From Cyanodermella asteris (lineage: Eukaryota > Ascomycota > Lecanoromycetes > Ostropales > Stictidaceae), in contig UYJD01000004.1 in NCBI GenBank assembly GCA_900618795.1, positions 1,824,726 to 1,888,725 on the forward strand: DNA of 64,000 bases, read 5' to 3'. Shown here piece after piece: positions 42,777 to 54,535 of this stretch (its first letter is position 1; each line of letters begins with the position of its first letter). A model generated the notes under the pieces. That model had not been told where the DNA came from and searched no databases. It saw only the letters and a list, made by a program, of their open reading frames with translations. The position numbers and the translations under genes were made by a program.

Positions 42777-44443
42777 CCGATCAAAAGACGCAGGCATGGT
42801 TCGTGATAGGTCAAGTGCGTACTGTGTGGTTATCCGCCCTTTGTTATCTTCTATTTGAGTATGAATCTGTTCATTGCCTATACGGATCACGAGTCATACC
42901 TTGGTGGCACTTGGGGAGGAGAGGTGCAAGTCCGGAATCATAGGCAGACAGTACATGAGAAGCGAGACATCTCTTTGCTTCAAAGCTCTTGCAGTCAGCC
43001 GCAGTCATGTCAAATCACCCTCTGCCTAGTTTCTGCATACGTCGCTACCAAACACCTCATGCCGGTCGACTTCGGCGATGGTGTAATTCGGCGGATGCGA
43101 CGATAATAAAGCTTCCGCATTGCAGACGACTGTACTCGAGGACATATGCAAAGCACCCTTGCCGTGAGACGTCGACTCAATTGGTCGGAACTCAGAACCT
43201 GGGGATCGCGTGGCGTCGTCTGTGCAGCTGCAGGGGTTCGCATCTGCAGGAAGCCATCCGGATTTTTCTGTACCTGTTCGCTTCTCGAGTCACTCATCCT
43301 AGTCCCAACGTCTGAACATCTGCCCCGTTTGCACACGTCGCGCACTGGCCGCTCCACAATCAAACCACATTCACGCTTGCCCAACCGCTTCCGTTTCGTC
43401 CCATCCTCGAACCGACGGCTGTTCGAGTCACGACCGTCGGAAGCACCGTTGAACTGCCCCGCCGGCTCCCTTCCAGCTGCATGCATTTTCTGCGTTGACG
43501 ACACACAGCTTCGTATGCCGTGTCAAGGCCATCCTTGCATTTCCCAGAGACCCGTTGGACATGGCGGACTCAGGAACAGGCCCTATCCAGGTTCTCGGGG
43601 CGCGTGCCTCGGGGCTGTGCCCAATGAGCTGGGTGCGATGAAACAAAACGCCGCTCGGGTGTTTGTGTAACGTTGTGCCTTACTTCACACGGTTTCCACG
43701 ATAATCACAACTTTCCCTCTCTCACACATTGCGGTTCTTTGGGAAGAGGATGTTGTGCATTTTTTGAAGCACGCCGGTATGTGACAATCGTTCCACCGGC
43801 TCGGGAACTTTCCTTGAGTCTAGCGAGACCCGGTTTGAAACTATATTCCGGCAGAACGTCACTCGAAAAGCCTATTCCAGAGCGTCGAGACGCTTCAGAT
43901 GGGTGACGACGCCAGATCAGCTCAAGGTCATGGCGAATGACTCGCGTGAAGCTGCAGCATCTGCATGTGAAATTCCCCCATCCCAAAGCCCACTTCCCGT
44001 GGATGCAACGGGAAAAAGGATGGTAATGGTAGCTCGGAAGACGGGAGACGGAGCAGCAGGAACTATGCTACAGCACGAGTCCAAGCAAACAAGACGAAAC
44101 CCGGTTTGCCCAATCTCGATCTGGTGGTACTACTGGATACAAGGCACGACGAGGGGACCCAGCGAGTCTCAGCAACCTTTCCTTTTCGTCCTCTTCGTCC
44201 GGACATTGTCGGTTTTTCCAACCTCTTACACACCCTCCTCACCTCTATCGCCCTTCTCTCACCGCCTACTTTTCCCCAGACACCAAGTCTCATTTACACA
44301 CCGTGTATTGTGTGCAATCAGCAAGTGTGCCTGAACACAATCCACTCTGCTCCTGCCGATCGTTCGTCTGATCCTTTTTTCATTCCCGGGCTCTCGCCAA
44401 TCAAGTGAGCTGTCGCCGAAACCCGAGCAGGACCGCCGCCGAA
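42777..44443. other. Intergenic region before the DLH-like gene
   Basis: About 1.7 kb holds only short frames without motifs. The last 250 bp is CT-rich (TTCCTTTTCGTCCTCTTCG near 44175), a likely leader. Confidence 0.45.
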
Positions 44444-45423
44444 ATGTCTGCCAATATTGGCATGGGAGCGTGCTGCCTCAGCGGCACCGTGCACCAGGGT
44501 ACCCCTTCTGGTCGTGAGGAGACCGTTGCCGGAATATCGACATATGTCTCGGAGCCCAAAGATGGCTCGAAGAAGAAGAGCGTGGTGATTATTTCCGACT
44601 GTATGTTTGACAGTCCTCCTTTCGTTACGAGAGATCTTCACTTCAACCCCCACCACTGTACGGAGTCGATTCCGACTGATTGTAAACAAATTGTCGTCAT
44701 CACGAAAGCTTGATTCCACAAAAGGAAATTGAAGACATCTGGCTAACGCGCTCCGCGTCAGTCTTTGGCTGGCAATTCAAAAACGCCCGGTTGTTCGCCG
44801 ACCAATACGCCAAAGCCGGCTTCTACGTCTATCTTCCAGACTTCCACAGCGGCGACTCGCTGCCAGAGTCGTTTCTGCAGAACGTCGAACCCAACCTGAA
44901 CGCCCAAGCCAAGCTCTCGGTAGCGGAGAAAGCCAAAAATGCCGCCGTCGTACCCGCAACCCTCGGGCCCTGGCTCCTCACCCACCGCGAAGGCGTCAGC
45001 AAACCCCTCATCGACGGCTTCTTCAACGCCCTCAAACTGGTTCCGGGCACGCACAAGGTCGGCGCCGTCGGATTCGGCTGGGGCGGCCGGTATGCCGTCC
45101 TCGGCGCCACCGAAGACACCAACATCGACGCCGTCTACTCCGTCCACCCGGCGCTGCTGGCCGTGCCGGCCGACTTTGAGAGCGTGTCGAAGCCGCTGAG
45201 CTTGGCGGTGGGGACGAAGGATAGCTTGTTGAGCGAGGGTGACAGGAGCAAGATCCAGGAGATCTTGTCGGCCAAGACGGATGTGCCGACCGAGGTGAGG
45301 ATTTATCAGGATCAGGTGCACGGATTTGGGTTGAGGGGTGATTGGAGTAGCGACAAGGATAAGACGGGCATGGATGAGGCGGCGCAGCAGGGTGTTGCGT
45401 GGTTGCAGAAGTTTTTGTCGTAA
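44444..45423 (+). CDS. Dienelactone-hydrolase-family protein without the nucleophilic Cys
   Basis: Exons 44444-44600 and 44762-45423, joined by a 161-bp GT-AG intron, give 272 residues. The N-terminus MSANIGMGACCLSG and the VVIISDFFGW strand are typical of the fungal DLH/AIM2-like branch, as are YVYLPDFHSGD and RIYQDQVHGFGLRGD. In the family the nucleophile is Cys in a GxCxGG elbow; here the elbow reads GFGWGG with Gly158 at that place. The acid Asp206 (VGTKDSLL) and His239 are present. Unless splicing or sequence is wrong, the protein should not perform ordinary thiol catalysis, so it may be a pseudoenzyme or ligand-binding member. It is cytosolic, with no signal peptide. The family is firm; the loss is seen directly. 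Confidence 0.87.
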
Positions 45424-46111
45424 GATGGGCGTGGGTGAGGGTGAGGACGATGATGGCATGAAAATTATGTGATGGTTGGCTTTTCGGCACTGACTTTGCA
45501 TGGGCGGCTCAGTCGATGGACGTCTCTGCTTTGATAGCACACGACATTAAACATGTACTCGTATGTCTCGAACGTCTTGTATCGTTTCGAATTTCTACTT
45601 ATTTCCGCGACAACGCGCTGATCTCTGTGAGATTGCTGGAAGTGTTGCGAAGTCATGAAATGCCCAGTTGACCTCACACGACAAGATAAATTCAGAAACG
45701 GTGAGTGACGAGTGGCTTGGCCTGGATTCAGTAGTCGAAATCAATTGGATTGCATTTGCTACTGGCAGGTTCCGTATCAGTGGCAAGCATGCATGAATGT
45801 AGATGGCCCGGTAGGCCACAAGGGGCGCTAATGATCCGCAAGAGTCGAGAGAGGAGACAGCAACAGTATTATTGCGATCAGGTTCGTAAGTAACGAGTCG
45901 CGCGACTCATGAACCGCTCGAGAGTTACTTATTTGTGCAGCCTTAATATTTGTTCCCACACTATTTCTGCATCAGAAGCTCAGAACAGCCAGACAGGTAT
46001 CGGGTAGACGCCCGCTAAGAGCGCTTAGTGATGCCTCCGAGAGGCCCCTAAAGCTTCTCGCCAACAGCGTCGTCAGTGGTATCATTGCCGCAGTCCCCAG
46101 TTGCCTCGGCA
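45424..46111. terminator. Convergent 3' region
   Basis: About 690 bp between the stops of two convergent genes. No gene or repeat is evident; it presumably holds both polyadenylation regions. Confidence 0.4.
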
Positions 46112-47397
46112 TCAGGCGCCGCTCTCGCTGCTCGAAACCGAGTCGAGGCTGTAAAGGCTGGCCGTATCACTGTGTTTTTCATCTTGCTCACACTGCCACA
46201 TGTGTGCCATCTCCATTTCGATGTTCTCATCTGCCTCGAACTCCCTCAGCCTTCTCAACCTAACAGCGCGTTTCCTTCTCAATCTGATGAGCTGTCTATC
46301 GTTCTGCCACGGAATGTTCTTGTAGGACGGATCTACCACACCGCGGTAGATGAGCTCCTGTCGATCTTCCCAGTGATTGAACAGGTGGGAGTATTTGAGC
46401 TGTCCTTCCACAATGTGCTCCTGGGCCCATGCAGCAATGACCCATCCGTCGTATTCAGGGTCGCCGAGTCCGCATTCGATGGACGGAAGCGGCGGCATGC
46501 GTTGTCGATGTTCGTCCTGGAGTTGCAAAGGCATTTCGGGCATGGGAAGCTTGATATGCTCCAGGACAGTCTGTGGATCCAGTTCGTGCAGCCATTTGTC
46601 GTCTTTACCTGGCTCGTTGACCCACGTTGGATCCCAGATATTGCGTCGGACCCAAACGTCCCGGACGATGATTCGTGCCAGTCCGCTGATGTACATCTCA
46701 GAGACCTTCGCTTTAAACTGAGATCTGATGGTGAGGAAGACGTCTTCCACTGCACGCAGGTAGCGTTGAAGCGGTCTCGAAGCTGCGAACATATCCGGAC
46801 ATGGCTGCAAGGTTGTGTACTCCTCCCAAGGGTCCGGAATGTGTGATGGGATTCCCCAGTGATGGCTCCCGCGAGGGATACTGCCCTTTGTGGGGACGGT
46901 CTTTTTGGCTGCGGGATGGGGGTAAAGTTTACTTCTGCACGAATCGAGGTCCAAGCTGTCATCGACGGATGAGTTCTTCGCTAGGCTCCACGAAATGTCC
47001 CAGATGCCCTCGCGCTTCCAGCGGTTGCGAACGAGCCGAGTGGCGAGAATCGCGAAATCGATTTGGTCGGTGTCCTTGATGCGGAACATGCCATCATATT
47101 GATCACGTCTGAGGCGAATGCGCTCCTGTACACGGTCATGGGTCAGCAAACTCGAGCTCGTCGTCATCTGCAGAAAATTGGCCGTACCTCGTGGACTTCG
47201 ACCTCGAATTGCCTCACAGGCGTTGTGAATTTCTGGTGCTGAGACGCGATTTCCCGAAGTTGCCATTCCTCAAATGCTAGTCTTGTCCTGTACAACTTGC
47301 GATGGTCCTTCCAAATCGCCCTCATTTTTTCTTCATGCATATGCAACTTTGGTCCGTGGAGCCAATGATGCTCGATCCAGTGACGGCCTTCCCACAT
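46112..47397 (-). CDS. Unknown Trp/Arg-rich protein, two exons
   Basis: Exon 1 is 47188-47397 (MWEGRHWIEHHW) and exon 2 is 46112-47125; the 62-bp intron has GT-AG ends and joins FEVEVHE to ERIRLRRDQYD. The 407-residue product is rich in Trp, His and Arg, with many helices of alternating charge (for example RLRRKRAVRLRRLREFEADE) and an acidic Ser-rich end. No signal peptide, membrane helix or known catalytic motif is visible. The long frame, clean intron and even composition support a real gene; it is probably a lineage-specific nuclear or cytosolic protein. It is divergently oriented to the FHA-kinase gene with 401 bp between start codons. Function unknown. Confidence 0.72.
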
Positions 47398-47798
47398 GAT
47401 GCTTGACGTTATCTCAAGAAGAGTTTGGTTGTGTATTGACTGAGCACAGATTTTGAGTGAAAAGCAAAGCCGCACTTGAAACTAAGAGATGGCCTTGCAG
47501 CAAAGGGCAAGGGCTATTGACAGAGGTCCGCAGCCCGCTGAGAGTGGGGTTGCTGCTATTGAGAAGTGAGTCGAAGTTTGCGGCCTAACATCTGATTGAC
47601 CTCACTTGGTGCTCACCTACAGTCGAGATCCGAAGCGAGCAAGTGCAACAATTCTCACCTGAAGACGCACAGCTCGCCATACAACTTCCCTCTCCCTTTG
47701 CTAAAACTTTTGCATAGACTAATGTTCACAAATTGTTCAGTATCAGCATGGTATTGAGTCGTTGAGCTGATCTACTGAATACTCCATGCCCACCCAAG
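47398..47798. promoter_or_regulatory. Shared divergent promoter
   Basis: Only 401 bp separates the start codons of the 407-residue unknown (-) and the FHA-kinase (+), so the two genes share this regulatory space. No specific motif is convincing. Confidence 0.5.
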
Positions 47799-49292
47799 AT
47801 GGCCCGTGGATCGAACACCCCGATCCCCTCCTCCCCCGCAGAAACTGGTCATTTTGCCAGCTCGTGAGTCTACATATTTGTCTGTGGAGTCTGTTTCTGA
47901 TAACTGTAGTTCCAAATTCCTCTTCAGAATCCAGCCTCTAACACCAACGGCTTACAATGCTAAATATGCGCCTGGAAAGTACGCATATCCTGAGGGTCAC
48001 GCACTTAGTGTTTGGGTGCCTCGGGACGAGTCCTCAATGCAATTTGTCGAAGGCGACTTGATTGTGTTGACGATCGGGAGCAGCGCTCAATGCGACATCT
48101 GTATCAAAGAGCCGACTGTCTCCCCGCAGCACTGCAAGTTGGTACTTATGGCGTCGGGTGAGGTCTTACTGTATGACACGTCCTCTGCCCAAACAACCTT
48201 TGTCAATGTCAGCGATTCGACACATAAAATCTTCCCGTTCCAAATGAGCAGCGACTCCGTATCCCCCAAGGCTCTCGTGGCTCACAACATCAACACGAGA
48301 CTTCAGATTGGTCCCTTGCACCCCAGTATTCCAGGGGAGCATATGATCGAATTCTGTCTCACTTGGCCCAGGAAGAAGAAAGATGAGCGCAGCGCGAGCT
48401 CCAAGCAGAGTGGCCACTCCTTAGGATCGTCGTGCAGCAGTCTTCAGAGCTCGAGAGACGAAGATGACGGCCCACGAGAGATGGAGGTTGCGCCAACCTG
48501 CACCGCGATGCAGCACATCGGCGCTGTAGTGCAGGGCCGCGTGATGAAGTGCCAGGAAGTGGCTACTGGTCGTTGGATTGCGATCAAGGCGATCAACCCT
48601 CACGCATTCGACTCGAAATACGTACGACGCGAGGTGAATATCCTTAGCACCATGTTCCATCGCAATATCGTCAGCTTCATTTATGGCGCGCCGAACTGGC
48701 CTTTCCCCGGTTCACATGGCCTCGCTATGGAACTAATGGATGGGAACTCGCAGGCTATTGCGGGAATCAGCGACGAATTGTGGGTACTTTTCAACGATAT
48801 CCTCCATGGCCTCCATTATCTTCACGTCCGAGGGGTTCTGCATCGGGACATCAAACCCCCAAACATCCTCTTTCGCTGCATTTCAGGTACAAAAGCCTAC
48901 AAGGTATGTTGTACGAATTCCTTCCACATGACTGCTTGCTGATTTGCGTTTAGCTGGCAGATTTCGGTCTGGCGAACACCGTCGACACAGCCGACACCAC
49001 GGTCGACACGCCAATCTTCGCTGCGCCCGAACTGGTGAATCATGCTCGCAGACAAGGTGTGGAGATTGACGTGTACTCACTGGGAATGACTTTGATTGCT
49101 CTGAGCGAGCCAGGCCGTTGGAATGCTGTAAACTCGCCAACTGCAGCTCGCGATCTTGCCTGCGCTATCGAGGCAGAGCCTGGTCATGAGCTAGCCGAAT
49201 GGCTGGAGAAGGGTTTGGTCTCCAGCTTACCATGGGCTCGGCCATCTGTGACCTACCTTTTACGATCGGTCGGCAATCGCAAGTCGTTTTGA
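47799..49292 (+). CDS. FHA-domain protein kinase
   Basis: Exons 47799-47863, 47910-48903 and 48954-49292 join in frame (introns of 46 and 50 bp) to 465 residues starting MARGSNTPIP. Residues about 70-145 fit an FHA fold: LTIGSSAQCDICI, SPQHCKLV and LYDTSSAQTTFVN match the phosphothreonine-binding G-x, S-x2-H and T-x-N positions, though the usual GR is GS. The kinase (about 222-465) has the ATP Lys in IAIKAIN, REVNILSTMFHRNIV, HRDIKPPNIL, DFGLAN and APEL. The Gly-rich loop is weak (IGAVVQGRVMKC) and the C-lobe is short after the APE motif, about 90 residues. FHA plus kinase recalls Rad53/Cds1/Dun1 checkpoint kinases, but the FHA is N-terminal and single and the kinase is diverged, so a DNA-damage role is only a guess. 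Confidence 0.82.
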
Positions 49293-50326
49293 ACTCCGAA
49301 CAGCACTTCTGCCAGTTTGAGAATAGACTCAAAATTGACGATTTCAACCATCAATGAAATTGAAGAGTTAGGGAATATATCGACGACTCTATATCGCCGG
49401 CGTACCATATGTACTGCACCATCTCAACTCACTGCTCGTGATCGACCTCGCCTCCAGTCCGCATCCGAAAGAGCTAGAGGCTCCTGGCCGGTTTACCCCA
49501 ATGATCACACGTCCTGCAACTTCCTTCCTGGCCATGAGCTTCGCTTTGTCTGCATAGTCCCATAGGGCTGACTTCTTCGTTTTGAGGCTCGGCACCACTG
49601 AGCTCTGCCTGATCGCTCTCGACCCTCGAGCCCATTGCTTATAATGATCGGGACATAATGAGACGCGATTGAGGACGCTTCAGGAGATGTCGACCCTGAG
49701 TCGAGGAAGTCGAGCCTTTGATATGACGTGATATCGACGGCTTCATCCTCAATAGCAGCATAGGGTGACTTGCATCTCCGTGCGCGGCCATCAGCTCGAT
49801 AGTCGATTCCGATGTTCAGCCCTTTGCATAACTTCACCAAAAATGTCTGTGCCCGCTCAAATATACCCTCGCGTTTGATGTGTCGTCCTCAATCTTTTTG
49901 ATCGATCTTTGGCATGCCTTCATTCCTCCCGCGTCTCCAAATTGACTCAACAGCTACTTTCTTAGGTTTTGCAGCAGTGATAACCTTCTAGGCGCCCGAA
50001 TTGGTGTCAGCTTTGTCCCTCTTGGTGATTTTCTAGGGTTTTGGTACTAGGAAGGTCTCGGAAGTTGCCTTGGAAGCATTCTTCCTGCCCCGTGCTTTCG
50101 GATCCGGAGCCATGGCTGCGTGTTTTGTGGTGGGCTATGTCTTATGATCCTATCATCGAGTCTGCTTAAGGCAGACTTGTAAGCGACGGGAAATCGAAGT
50201 CTGGTCTTGATGATCAGCCTCGGGTTGTAACGGTACTACAGATCTCGAGCCAATTGAACCTTGTACGATGTGAACGTAATGGTGTCACAGATACATAGAG
50301 CGAAACTCTCTTAGAAGCTGACATGA
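49293..50326. other. Gene-poor region between the FHA-kinase and RBR genes
   Basis: About 1 kb. On the minus strand a 110-codon frame without ATG (49505-49840) and a short Lys/Arg-rich frame from 50111 down could be traces of an old gene, but neither matches anything I know. Confidence 0.4.
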
Positions 50327-51676
50327 TCAGATTCTGTGCCTTCTGCAGTCCTGACAAACTTGAATATGGCAGCGGCGACAACGCAAGAGATACAACCAAT
50401 GCCGATTCGAGCACATTTCGCAGCGCATTCCCTCTCGTACGTTGGCGGAGAACCTCTCAAAACGACCAGGATGGGTACAATCGTGGACTTCGAGCAGCTC
50501 TTGTTGCATATTTTGCACACGTCCTTGGCGAGCCAGCACCGGAAGGGCCTGTCCACCCTCGCGGTCAACGATGGCCTCCGCTCTGCGAATCAGGTTTTGT
50601 TCGTTCCACTGGTCGCATCGACATGTCTTCCAAGTTTCTCCGCACAGGTAACAGAACTGGGACCCACACCTACAACTACAGAAATTGTTATTTCCCGCCA
50701 TCATGGTCTCTTCTCTGACAGAATACGTACGTTATGTGGTTGCAGCCAAGATCGAGTTCAACGAGAGCACTGCATCTTCGACATCGTTGCCAGCCGTGTT
50801 CCCGAGCGAGCGACAGCGTTTGTTGCAGATTCTCGTCAAGAGGACATTCGTTTGCATGAGCTGGTCCCTTGCAGGTAAGACATGATACGGTACCACAATG
50901 TGGACAAGTGCCTTGATCTGCGATTACGTGGCTCTTACGGATGAATCTTCCGCAATCTTGATTGCTGCAATACACCCTGTCTGCGGTGGTGAACTCTTCC
51001 TCCGCTTCATGAAACCGCTCAAGCTCATCCGACGACATCTCTTGCGCCACAGATACTAATGGAATTGGCAGACGGCAGCAGCGAGGCGGAAACAGTCCCG
51101 GATCTTTTGTAGCTCTGTTGAAATGTTCCTTCAAGCACGCGACATCGTAGCGATCTCCGCACTTGAGTTTCACGTATTTCTTGGCCTCCAAGCTTTCCAG
51201 GCAAGTACAACAGGTAGACCCACCCTTGGCGTCTTCCAGAACCTGAAAGGACGGTGTCTGAGTGGATGGGCCGGTGTCCGAGATAGCAGAGGTTGGCTGG
51301 GCTCGGCAGCAGCATTGAGTTCGGGAAGAAACTTGGCCACCTCTTCAAGCTCGGCAGGCGGCGCTGTATTCTTTATACCATTGTCTCCATCAAGGCCTAG
51401 GGCAACCCGCCTATCTTCGACGGCTTGCAGCTCCACTGCGGCGGACTGCAAGATGGCAGCCTCGTCAGTCTCGAGCGCCGACGCCATGCTCCTGGCCATG
51501 GTGGCATCTTTCAGAGTGCGGATGTTTTCCTCCAGTGATTCTTGCAGGAGCTCCATGGCGACCATGAAGTCAGGACGTTCATCAGCACGATGCTTGCCCT
51601 TGGAGCTACTTTGGAAAACGGAGAGCTCCTCAAGCTGGAAGGCAAGTGCTGCCTGTTCGTAAGCTATAGCCTCCAT
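50327..51676 (-). CDS. RBR (RING-IBR-RING) E3 ubiquitin ligase
   Basis: Exons 51341-51676, 50731-51296 and 50327-50675 give 416 residues from ATG 51676. The middle/last intron (55 bp) is certain because it rebuilds GCNHITCRCGSQFCYLCG. The first intron (44 bp, donor GTGGCC) is weaker but keeps frame. RING1 starts at CCTCLESL with KLKCGDRYDVACLKEHF; the IBR has CSNQDCGRFI, CPHCG and CLTCKGPAH; RING2 (Rcat) has WQRCRRCSALVELDLGCNHIT with the catalytic-type Cys in the C-N-H-I-T-C stretch. The N-terminal 110 residues are helical and Glu/Ala-rich. After Rcat comes an extra Cys-rich tail (CEMCSNRHWLYLLRCRRC then CQDC). RBR ligases pass ubiquitin through a RING2 thioester; the substrate is unknown. 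An upstream coding exon is possible. Confidence 0.87.
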
Positions 51677-52135
51677 GGTGGATTCGCTGGACTCAGTGGA
51701 CTTTGAATCTATCCACTGCGCTCGAATTCCGCGTAGAAGAAAAAGAAGAGCAAGGCGGTCTCGCAATCGGAGATCGAGATAGCCTGGCCTTATGCAAGTG
51801 GCCAGGAATCACATGATATCCTCTTTCGGGACAGGTTCTGAGACAGCATCTGCGACCCGCCGAAAGTGTGGAGGCCATACGCGCATCCAACAGAGAAACC
51901 CTCGGCTGCTAGGTCGTTGTCGCGTTCACGCTAGATGTCCGACAGCGAACCAAGTGCCTATATCGTATTTCCAACGCGGCTAGCAGGTCGCTCATCGCCT
52001 GTCGTTACCAGCACAGAACAATGCCGGAAAAGCTTCATACATGCGTGAATGTCATAGGTAGGCGCGGTAGAGTAAAAGACTTACGCTATGCTACCAATGC
52101 AGGAATATCATACCCATCACCCCCGCCCTCAACAA
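51677..52135. other. Spacer between RBR gene start and the surface-protein gene end
   Basis: About 460 bp. It carries the RBR promoter and the 3' end of the next minus-strand gene; the RBR frame is open for 30 codons upstream of its ATG. Confidence 0.45.
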
Positions 52136-53210
52136 TCAAGATCGTGTCCCGGGCATCTCATGCATTGTCCTTCCACTCACGCGTCCCGCACCGGTACCCG
52201 CCACTTGCTGCCCCGTCCCAAGCACAGGCGAGCTTCCATCCATTTCGAACCTCGGGCCCGGCACACTGCTACCCATCATTTCGATCGGGCCATGTTGCTG
52301 GACCTGCTCGTGAAGCAATGGACCCTTTTCCGGTGGCTGATAGTAGCCTCCCGCACCAGCCATACCCGCGGCCGCAGCTTCCGTTGGTACTGCGGCCTTG
52401 TAGCCGAGAGGAAAGGCGCCACCTGCGCCGCCAGGACCTCCTTGCATTGCCTGGTCTTGTGTGACGATTCCCATGCTCTTGTCTGCTGCTCGCTGCTTTC
52501 GCCGTCGCAAGAACCAGATGAGTGCGCCGAGCGCGGCGAGGGCGGGGAGTCCGAGTCCGACGCCTAGACCGGCGCCGAGGGCGACGGAGTTGTTTGATGA
52601 TGTTGATGAGGAGGAGGAGGATACTGCGACGGTTGCAGCACTGGAGGTTGTGGTGGCGGGGGCGTTGGTCGCGGTGCCCGAAGCTGAAGATGAGGAGGTA
52701 GCGGTGGACGATGCGCGTGAGGAACTGGTTGTAGTCGTGGTGGCCGGATCTGTCAAATTGAAGTATCTACTGTTGAATGCCGGACTGGTCTTGCCGGGTT
52801 GGTATATCGACAAGAAGAAGACCTGCCCGTTGCTCCCCGTCTGGGAGTGATAGTCTTTCGTGGTGTTCACCTTCCATGAATAGCTTCCTTTATTGTCGAC
52901 ATTGCCAACGACAGTTTCAAGGTTGGTATTATCATTCTGCCACAAGACAAGAGTTATCTTGTCCAGATCGCTGTCCCACTGGACGTTGACTGTAGAGCCG
53001 ATCTGGTATATGGGGTTTTTGGAGTAATCTCTTGCCGAGTCTGTGCCACAATCTATTAGTATGCAGTCCAGCCGGACGACAATCGGCGTTTTATGCAGCG
53101 GAGGAACGGAACATACTGTCGTCGCCGTTCGCCGGCGTCGTGAAGCCATCGCCGAGCGCACTTCGCGCAATTGCGAGCAAAGCGACTGATAGAGATGCGA
53201 TTTTGTACAT
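52136..53210 (-). CDS. Single-span cell-surface protein with Ser/Thr-rich stalk
   Basis: Exon 1 (53117-53210) encodes a signal peptide (MYKIASLSVALLAIARSALG); a 64-bp intron leads to exon 2 (52136-53052); total 336 residues. The extracellular part of about 100 residues (YQIGSTVNVQWDSD, ITLVLWQ, FFLSIYQPG) has a beta-sandwich look similar to the Ser/Thr-rich-anchored Kre9/Knh1-like domain. A stalk of Ser/Thr/Ala follows, then a membrane helix near 186-212 (a Gly/Leu-rich span ending IWFLRRRKQR) and a cytosolic tail rich in Gly, Pro and Gln. The layout is that of fungal wall-stress sensor-like or mucin-type membrane proteins. No WSC domain is seen. The role at the cell surface is inferred from architecture. 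Confidence 0.82.
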
Positions 53211-54535
53211 TGTTAGAATTGATACGCTTCAGTAAGCGCCTGCGCCGCGGCAGCTTGAAGTCCTTGAAGCTCTCAGGACGGCAAGGACAGCTGGTCGGTC
53301 AGTGAGATGTAAAGGTACGTGACTGTAGAGGGAGTGGTTTATGGTCTGCAGAACGCAAGACTGCCGGATCAAAGGCATAAGCAAAGAGGAAGCGAGGAAG
53401 CAGGCTAGGACGCATGTATTACTGCATTTAGGCCAACCAACCCGTTCGCGTTGCTTCCACTTTCCAGGATACATCCCCTCGAGAGGCAACACACAGCCAC
53501 TGCCGAAGAAGGTTCTGAAGGAGCCCCAGCTGGCTCTAAAACGCGACAAAAGAGGCGCAAATGTTAGAGCCAGGCCCGTAGATTCGAGAAGCTTGCAACC
53601 GTAGCCTGGTAGACATCAGATGGAGTGGCTTGTAAGTGGTGGGAAGCGGAGCATCTTGCTGATGAAAGGGGATCGCGGCGCAGATGAGGACTGGTTGGGC
53701 AGCGATGGAGCCAGTCAGCGCTTTGCTTGGCTGTGATTAGCGAAATAACATGCGGCCTGGCACGTTGCATCCCGGTGCGGAGCCTTGTCGAAGAAGCTTC
53801 TCTGTGACACCTCAGCCTTGTTTCCGCTGGTTGGTTAGATACGAGTATCGATCAATGCCGATCTGGCCTGGACCACAACTGCGGACTGCTGTAAATATGT
53901 GGCCTCCTTGGTATCTTGAGTAAACAGAGTGATTTTCTTGCGAGTGTCATCTCGGTCCCTCAACGGGGAGCGAAGCACACAGACTCAACATCTCAAACAA
54001 CTTAAACATCAATTACCAGAGATAGACTGGGCATGCAATACTGCGTACCAACAGCCATACGGTAGCGGCCTCCCAGGCTCGTCGCAGCAAGATCGAAGAT
54101 GATTCAGCCTCTGTTGACTAAGCCAGTACCACGAACCACCCCTTCTTCCCTTCCTTTCCTTGACAGGTTCATCCTGAACTGGTGATGCAAATATTGAGAG
54201 AAACGGAACAGCGCAGCCTCACCTCCAGCAATTTCCATGAGGCACACTTCGCCTTGAATATGTGGATTTGCTGCAGCGAAACCATGCTGGGGCTCATTAC
54301 TAAGCAGACTTTACTTCCTTCTCGTATTCGTATTCGAGCTTAAACTCAGCTACACGAATACTTGTATCAACCCGTATGAGCCGGGAGAAACTCGTGCTTG
54401 ACTATAATTCTTGTTTTTATCTATTCCTTCCAAACTGCGAATAATTATTTGTCGAGCTGTGGTTTGAAGTCCATCTTTCTCACTCTCCGGGGCGCTCCTA
54501 TTCAAGTCTTCCCCATTCGTGCAACACGATTGAAG
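53211..54535. other. Divergent intergenic region
   Basis: About 1.3 kb between the surface-protein gene (-) and the Zn2Cys6 gene (+). No gene, repeat or RNA is recognisable; it must hold two promoters. Confidence 0.5.

Noticed and set aside
49505-49840. Minus-strand 110-codon frame between the FHA-kinase and RBR genes
   Set aside because: No in-frame ATG, no recognisable motif, no clear splice sites; kept only as a comment in the intergenic entry.
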